Assembly (NCBI GenBank): GCA_947487205.1
Contig: CANKVU010000001.1
Location: 372,001 to 436,000, forward strand
DNA: 64,000 nucleotides
Origin: an uncultured Paracoccaceae bacterium
GTDB lineage: Bacteria > Pseudomonadota > Alphaproteobacteria > Rhodobacterales > Rhodobacteraceae
Direction: 5' to 3'
Position numbers and translations under genes: made by a program. This document shows positions 59,806 to 64,000 of this stretch, one piece after another (position 1 is the stretch's first letter; every line of letters begins with the position of its first letter). The notes beneath the pieces were generated by a model. That model saw nothing but the letters and a program-made list of their open reading frames with translations. It ran no database searches and was not told the origin of the DNA.

Positions 59806-60453
59806 TCAGCCGGTCCGCGCAGCCACGAGCGCGGGCAGGTCCGCCCAATCGTCGAACGCCGCGTCATGGCACAGGTCGGCCACCGGGCTCTGTCTATACC
59901 CGCGGGTATAGAGGAGGAACGGCACCCCCGCCCGCTGCGCCGTCTCGGCGTCCACGTCGCTGTCCCCGACATAGAGGCGCCGGCCGGGGCCCAGCGCCGC
60001 GAAGGCGGCGTGGAGCGGGGCGGGGTCGGGCTTTCGCACGGCGAGGCTGTCGCCCCCCACGATCGCCTCGAACAGGTCCGCCAGCGCCAGGTGCGCGAGC
60101 ACGGCCCGGCAGGGTCCGACCGGCTTGTTCGTGCAGAGCGCCAGCCGATGGCCCGCCCCCGCGAGGCGGTCGAGCGCGGCCCGGACGCCCGGATAGGGTT
60201 CGGTCAGCTCCACCGCCGTCTCGTAGCGCGCGAGGAAGGCCGCCGCGATGCGGTCCTGCGCGGCGTCGGGCAGGCCGCGGGCCGCGCGCATCCGGCAGAC
60301 GAAGGTGGCGACCCCCGCGCCGATGAAGCTGCGCGTCTCGGCCATCGTGATCGGCGGGGCGCCCTCGGCGGACAGGATCTCGTTCGCGATGCGGCGGATG
60401 TCGGGCGCGGAATCGATCACCGTTCCATCGAGGTCGAAGACGATGCAGGCCAT
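59806..60453 (-). CDS. gph: Phosphoglycolate phosphatase (HAD family)
   Basis: 215-residue HAD-superfamily hydrolase. Motif I is FDLDGTVIDS (nucleophile Asp about residue 7), motif II LCTNKP, Lys in AVRKPDPAP, and motif IV YVGDSDVDAETA. A helical cap lies between motifs I and II. The best family fit is phosphoglycolate phosphatase, which clears 2-phosphoglycolate; other HAD substrates cannot be excluded. The ATG at 60453 has GGAAGG upstream. It precedes pmbA on the same strand with a 128-base gap. Confidence 0.85.
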   Translation of the reverse strand: MACIVFDLDGTVIDSAPDIRRIANEILSAEGAPPITMAETRSFIGAGVATFVCRMRAARGLPDAAQDRIAAAFLARYETAVELTEPYPGVRAALDRLAGAGHRLALCTNKPVGPCRAVLAHLALADLFEAIVGGDSLAVRKPDPAPLHAAFAALGPGRRLYVGDSDVDAETAQRAGVPFLLYTRGYRQSPVADLCHDAAFDDWADLPALVAARTG

Positions 60454-60708
60454 GCGGAACCTTCCGTGGGGCGGGAAACGGCGGGCTGGCCGTCGCCGGT
60501 CCGGGCCCGGCCGGCACGCGCCCCGCGATACGCCGGTTGCCGCACCCGTCGCAAGACCGCGCATCCAAACATGCCTGTTTTTTGGGCGCGAGCGCCGTTC
60601 GCCCGGTTAATCTTTCCCACAAGCGCCCCGCCGCCGTGCCGGGCCCCCGTTCCGCCTTTGGCCGGCGGGGACGTTTGCGAGATTGTCCCCGGCAAACGGA
60701 AGGGTCCT
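60454..60708. other. Divergent control region of gph and the Pot-type importer
   Basis: This 255-base region lacks a gene. Its middle is AT-rich by local standards, with a TTTTTT run near 60578 and GGTTAATC near 60605. These could be parts of a rightward promoter for the importer (for example TTGGGC followed by GGTTAA at 17 bases), but no element is strong enough to call. Confidence 0.3.
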
Positions 60709-61701
60709 ATGACGCCGGAAAAAGATGTTGAACTGGTGGGCGTGACGAAGGCGTACGGCCAGACGGTGGCCGTCGACGCGATCGACCTGCGCATCCGGGG
60801 GGGGCAATATTGCTGCCTGCTCGGTCCCTCGGGCTGCGGCAAGAGTTCCACCCTGCGGATGATCGCCGGCCACGAATCGGTGACGGGCGGGGACATCCTG
60901 ATCGCCAACCGGCGCATCAACGACGATCCGCCGGCGCGCCGCGGCACCGCGATGATGTTCCAGAGCTATGCGCTGTTCCCCCATCTCGACACGCGCGACA
61001 ACGTCGCCTTCTCGCTCAAGATGCAGGGCGTCGCCAAGGCCGAGCGCCGGGCCCGGGCGATGGAGATGCTCGACCTGGTGTCGATGACCGCCTACGCAGC
61101 CCGCAAGCCGACCGAACTTTCGGGCGGCCAGCAGCAGCGCGTGGCGCTGGCGCGGGCGCTCATGACGCGGCCGAGCGTGCTCCTCCTCGACGAGCCGCTC
61201 TCGGCGCTCGACCCGTTCCTGAGGGGGCGGATGCGGGCCGAGCTGCGGCGCATCCAGCGCGAGCTCGGGATCATCTTCGTCCACGTCACCCACAGCCAGG
61301 AGGAGGCGATGGCGCTGGCCGACCTGGCCGTGGTCATGAACGACGGCCGGATCGTCCAGGAGGGCCCCCCGCGGGAGCTCTTCAACCGCCCCGCCACCGC
61401 CTTCGTCGCCCGCTTCATGGGCGGTCACAACATCATGGAGATGGACGGCCGCACGGTGACGCTGCGCTCGGACGCCGTCCGCCTCAGCCGCGACGCCGAA
61501 GCCGGACGCCGCCGCGCCACGGTGCGCGACGTGGAGTACCAGGGCGCCCAGGTCCACCTGAACCTCGCCACCGAGGCGGGCGAGGAGATGGCGGCGATCC
61601 TGCCCGAGCGGACCTATTTCTCGGACCCCTTCGCGCCGGGCGACAGCGTGGGCGTCGCCTGGGCGCCCGAGGACATCCACGAGGTGCGCGCCGGGGCCTG
61701 A
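60709..61701 (+). CDS. ABC transporter ATP-binding protein, PotA-like
   Basis: 330-residue ATPase. Walker A GPSGCGKSS (about residue 39), Q-loop FQSYALFPH, signature LSGGQQQRV (about 138) and Walker B LLLDEP (about 160) are all present, followed by the H-loop VTHSQ. A C-terminal regulatory TOBE-like domain follows (about 245-330). It heads a cluster with a substrate-binding protein and two permeases that look like spermidine/putrescine (Pot) or related 2-aminoethylphosphonate/iron-type importers. Start ATG 60709 with GGAAGG upstream. Confidence 0.92.
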   Translation: MTPEKDVELVGVTKAYGQTVAVDAIDLRIRGGQYCCLLGPSGCGKSSTLRMIAGHESVTGGDILIANRRINDDPPARRGTAMMFQSYALFPHLDTRDNVAFSLKMQGVAKAERRARAMEMLDLVSMTAYAARKPTELSGGQQQRVALARALMTRPSVLLLDEPLSALDPFLRGRMRAELRRIQRELGIIFVHVTHSQEEAMALADLAVVMNDGRIVQEGPPRELFNRPATAFVARFMGGHNIMEMDGRTVTLRSDAVRLSRDAEAGRRRATVRDVEYQGAQVHLNLATEAGEEMAAILPERTYFSDPFAPGDSVGVAWAPEDIHEVRAGA

Positions 61702-61752
61702 CCCCCCGGGCGCGCCAGGACAGATCACGACGTGCCAGAGAGGATCCGCACA

Positions 61753-62997
61753 ATGACCACCCGCCGCACCTTCCTGAAGGGCGCCACCGCGCTCGGGGCG
61801 ACCTCGCTCGCCGCGCCCTATGTCCACGCGCAGGAGCCGGTGACGCTGCGCTATCTGTCGACGGCGGTGAACCAGTCGCCCGGCATCGCCCAGAGGGCCG
61901 GCGAGGAGCTGGGCATCAACATCGAATACATCGCCGTGACCACCGACGACGTGGCGCGGCGGGTCATCACTCAGCCCAATTCGTTCGACCTGGTGGACAC
62001 CGAGTATTTCGCGCTGCCGAACCTGATCCCCTCCGGGAACCTGAAGGGGATGGACGCGTCGCGCATCGACCGCGCCGACCAGATCGCCAGCGTGATCCGC
62101 GAGGGCACCGTGGACGGACAGCAGGTCGGCACCGACGGAACGGCGCCCTTCGAGGTGCTGTATCTCGACAGCGCCGACGGACAGAGCTTCGCCCCCGAGC
62201 CCACCGACTTCATCACCCTGATCCCCACGACCTACAACGCCGACACGCTGGGCATCCGTCCCGACCTGATCGACGGCGAGGTGTCGTCGTGGTCCGCCCT
62301 TCTCGACCCGAAATTCGCGGGCAAGGCGGCGATCCTCAACATCCCCTCCATCGGGATCATGGACGCGGCCATGGCGATCGAGGCCTCGGGCGGGATCACC
62401 TACGGCGACAAGGGCAACATGACCCGCGACGAGATCGACTTCACCATCGACAGGCTGATCGAGGCGAAGCGCGCGGGCCAGTTCCGGGCCTTCTGGTCGA
62501 ACTTCAACGAGAGCGTGAACCTGATGGCCTCCGGCGAGGTGGTGATCCAGTCGATGTGGTCGCCCGCCGTGACCGCCGTCCGGACCCAGGGCATCGCGTG
62601 CAAGTACCAGCCGCTGCAGGAGGGCTACCGGGCCTGGGCCAGCGGGTTCGGCCTGCCGCGCACCATCGACGGGCGCAAGGAGGACGCCGCCTACGAGTTC
62701 ATCAACTGGTTCCTGTCGGGCTGGGCCGGCGCGCACCTGTCGCGGCAGGGTTACTACCCGGCGGTGCTGGAGACCACGAAGGAGGTGCTCGAACCCTACG
62801 AATGGGCCTATTGGTACGAGGGGCAGCCGGCCGAGCAGGACATCATGTCCCCCTCGGGCGAGCTTCTCGAGACCGCCGGAACGGTGCGCGACGGCGGCTC
62901 CTACGCCGACAGGATGGGCGCGGTCGCCTGCTGGAACGCGGTCATGGACGAGAACCAGTACATGGTCCGCAAGTGGAACGAGTTCATCGCGGCGTGA
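61753..62997 (+). CDS. Periplasmic substrate-binding protein with Tat signal, PotD/F-like
   Basis: 414 residues. The N-terminal TTRRTFLKGATALGATSLAAP is a twin-arginine (Tat) signal, unusual enough to suggest a cofactor or folded export. The mature protein has the extracellular solute-binding family fold typical of polyamine- and similar small-cation-binding proteins, with WSALLDPKFAGKAAIL and the C-terminal YMVRKWNEFIAA. The substrate cannot be deduced; spermidine/putrescine is the default for the family. The start ATG 61753 is 51 bases after the ATPase stop. Confidence 0.9.
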   Translation: MTTRRTFLKGATALGATSLAAPYVHAQEPVTLRYLSTAVNQSPGIAQRAGEELGINIEYIAVTTDDVARRVITQPNSFDLVDTEYFALPNLIPSGNLKGMDASRIDRADQIASVIREGTVDGQQVGTDGTAPFEVLYLDSADGQSFAPEPTDFITLIPTTYNADTLGIRPDLIDGEVSSWSALLDPKFAGKAAILNIPSIGIMDAAMAIEASGGITYGDKGNMTRDEIDFTIDRLIEAKRAGQFRAFWSNFNESVNLMASGEVVIQSMWSPAVTAVRTQGIACKYQPLQEGYRAWASGFGLPRTIDGRKEDAAYEFINWFLSGWAGAHLSRQGYYPAVLETTKEVLEPYEWAYWYEGQPAEQDIMSPSGELLETAGTVRDGGSYADRMGAVACWNAVMDENQYMVRKWNEFIAA

Positions 62998-63932
62998 CCG
63001 ACACCGCGACCTCCGGCGCCCGGGCCACGCCCGCCCGGGCGCGCTCCGGGCGCCGATCCCTCGGCGCCACCGCCGAGGCGTTCCTGCTGGCCCTGCCGAT
63101 GTGGGTCGTCTTCGCGGCCTTCTTCCTGCTGCCGCTCGCGGTGACGGTCACGGTCAGCTTCTGGGAATTCACGCAATATTCGATCGAGCCGGCCTTCATC
63201 TTCCGCAACTACACCGACCTCTTCGACGGGTGCGTGGAGGACCTGCCGTATCTCTGCACGACGCTGAAGACGTATCTATCGACGTTGAAGTTCTGCGCCG
63301 CGGTCTGGCTCGCGACGCTGGTCCTGGGCTTCACCATCGCGTATTTCCTGGCCTTCCACGTCCGCACGCTGCCGGTGCAGGTGACGTTCTTCCTGATCTG
63401 CACGATCCCGTTCTGGACCTCGATCGTGATCCGGATGATCGCGTGGATCCCGCTTCTGGGCCGCAACGGGCTGGTGAACGCCGCGCTGCAGGGGGCGGGG
63501 ATCACGGAGACGCCGCTCGAATGGCTGCTCTATTCGGATTTCGCGGTGATCCTGGCGCTGACGCATCTCTATACGCTCTTCATGGTGGTGCCGATCTTCA
63601 ACTCGATGATGCGGATCGACCGGGCCCTGATCGAGGCGGCCGCCGATGCCGGGGCGAGCGGCTGGCAGACGCTGACGAACGTCGTCATCCCGCTGGCCCG
63701 GCCCGGCATCCTGATCGGGTCGATCTTCGTCGTGACGATCGTCATGGGCGACTTCCTGACCATCGGGATCATGGGCGGGCAGCAGATCGCGAGCGTGGGC
63801 AAGACCATCCAGACCCAGATCCAGTACCTGCAATTCCCGCTCGCCGCGGCCAACGCGGTGCTGCTCCTGGTGGCGGTGATGCTGGCGATCTCGGCGCTGC
63901 TGCGGATGGTCGACATAAGGAGGGAATTGTGA
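62994..63932 (+). CDS. ABC transporter permease, PotB-like
   Basis: 312-residue integral membrane permease with six predicted helices. An N-terminal Ala/Arg-rich cytoplasmic stretch precedes the first helix (ALPMWVVFAAFFLLPLAVTVTVSFW). The EAA loop that contacts the ATPase is EAAADAGASGWQTLTNVVIPLARPGI (about residue 222). The start is GTG 62994, overlapping the preceding stop (GTGA). A frame open far upstream, running through the two previous genes, is not coding. Confidence 0.92.
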   Translation: MTDTATSGARATPARARSGRRSLGATAEAFLLALPMWVVFAAFFLLPLAVTVTVSFWEFTQYSIEPAFIFRNYTDLFDGCVEDLPYLCTTLKTYLSTLKFCAAVWLATLVLGFTIAYFLAFHVRTLPVQVTFFLICTIPFWTSIVIRMIAWIPLLGRNGLVNAALQGAGITETPLEWLLYSDFAVILALTHLYTLFMVVPIFNSMMRIDRALIEAAADAGASGWQTLTNVVIPLARPGILIGSIFVVTIVMGDFLTIGIMGGQQIASVGKTIQTQIQYLQFPLAAANAVLLLVAVMLAISALLRMVDIRREL

Positions 63933-64000
63933 TGGGGGACGGTCGGCGCCCGCGCTCCTTCTACGCGCTGTCGGCGGTCTTCGCGCTCTTCGTCGCGTTC
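63932..64000 (+). CDS. Second ABC permease (PotC-like), N-terminus only
   Basis: The gene is cut by the window end. Its first 23 codons read MGDGRRPRSFYALSAVFALF and continue to the edge, ending in the beginning of a membrane helix. A strong Shine-Dalgarno sequence (AAGGAGGG at 63918-63925) supports ATG 63932, which overlaps the potB-like stop; a GTG three bases earlier is alternative. By position it should be the second permease of the importer. Confidence 0.7.
   Translation, partial: MGDGRRPRSFYALSAVFALFVAF

Noticed and set aside
60810-63932. One frame open through the ATPase, binding-protein and permease genes
   Set aside because: Only the last 312 codons resemble a protein (the permease); upstream the ATPase and binding protein are coded in other frames.

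Overview
The window is about 70 % GC (estimated by eye) and densely coded. It comes from an alphaproteobacterium of the Rhodobacteraceae, most likely an aerobic anoxygenic phototroph of the Roseobacter-type lineages. The grounds are the photosynthesis gene order (bchF-N-B-H-L-M-lhaA-puhA-B-C-bciE-acsF-puhE-hemA-cycA, with crtA-bchI-D-O and crtI-B), the O2-dependent cyclase AcsF, spheroidene monooxygenase CrtA, the PpsR/PpaA regulator pair, and housekeeping neighbours typical of the family (rpsO/pnp, tamAB, DUF4170-kdtA-lpxK).

Layout. 0.1-9 kb: msrA, a SurA-like periplasmic protein without a parvulin domain, priA, a small anchored protein, rpsO, bciA (8-vinyl reductase of bacteriochlorophyll synthesis, outside the main cluster) and pnp. 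9-18.4 kb: tamB-tamA for outer-membrane protein assembly, a YfdC-type formate/nitrite-family channel, a small stress-type protein and a flavin reductase. 18.4-25.3 kb: carotenoid genes crtI-crtB and, divergently, crtA with the magnesium-chelatase genes bchI-bchD-bchO. 25.3-31.9 kb: a flagellar block (motB-flgE-flgK-flgL-flgI) and ubiG lying inside the photosynthesis cluster. 31.9-48.0 kb: the leftward bchF...cycA superoperon, which makes bacteriochlorophyll and the reaction-centre H subunit with its assembly factors. 48.2-50.4 kb: ppaA and ppsR. 50.4-60.5 kb: housekeeping genes (oxidoreductase, hydrolase, mutY, dciA-like, dsbA-like, lpxK, kdtA-like, cysQ-like, pmbA, gph). 60.7-64.0 kb: a PotABCD-type ABC importer, cut by the window end.

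How it works together. HemA supplies 5-aminolevulinate. BchIDH (with BchO) inserts Mg, BchM methylates, AcsF plus BciE closes ring E, BciA reduces the 8-vinyl group, BchLNB reduces ring D and BchF hydrates the 3-vinyl group. PuhA/B/C/E and LhaA build the reaction centre and light-harvesting complexes. CycA probably returns electrons to the reaction centre. CrtI, CrtB and CrtA make carotenoids. PpsR is expected to repress these genes through TGT-N12-ACA boxes. The two divergent control regions (crtI/crtA and bchF/ppaA) each carry two perfect boxes exactly 54 bp apart.

The window does not contain pufLM, bchXYZ, bchC, bchG, bchP or crtCDEF, which must lie elsewhere. I found no tRNA, rRNA, CRISPR array or intact insertion sequence. 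The most interesting points are the matched PpsR-box pairs, a REP-like palindrome translated inside bchB, crtA with a Shine-Dalgarno sequence placed for an ATC codon, a G10 tract in the leader of tamA, and the flagellar island within the photosynthesis cluster.
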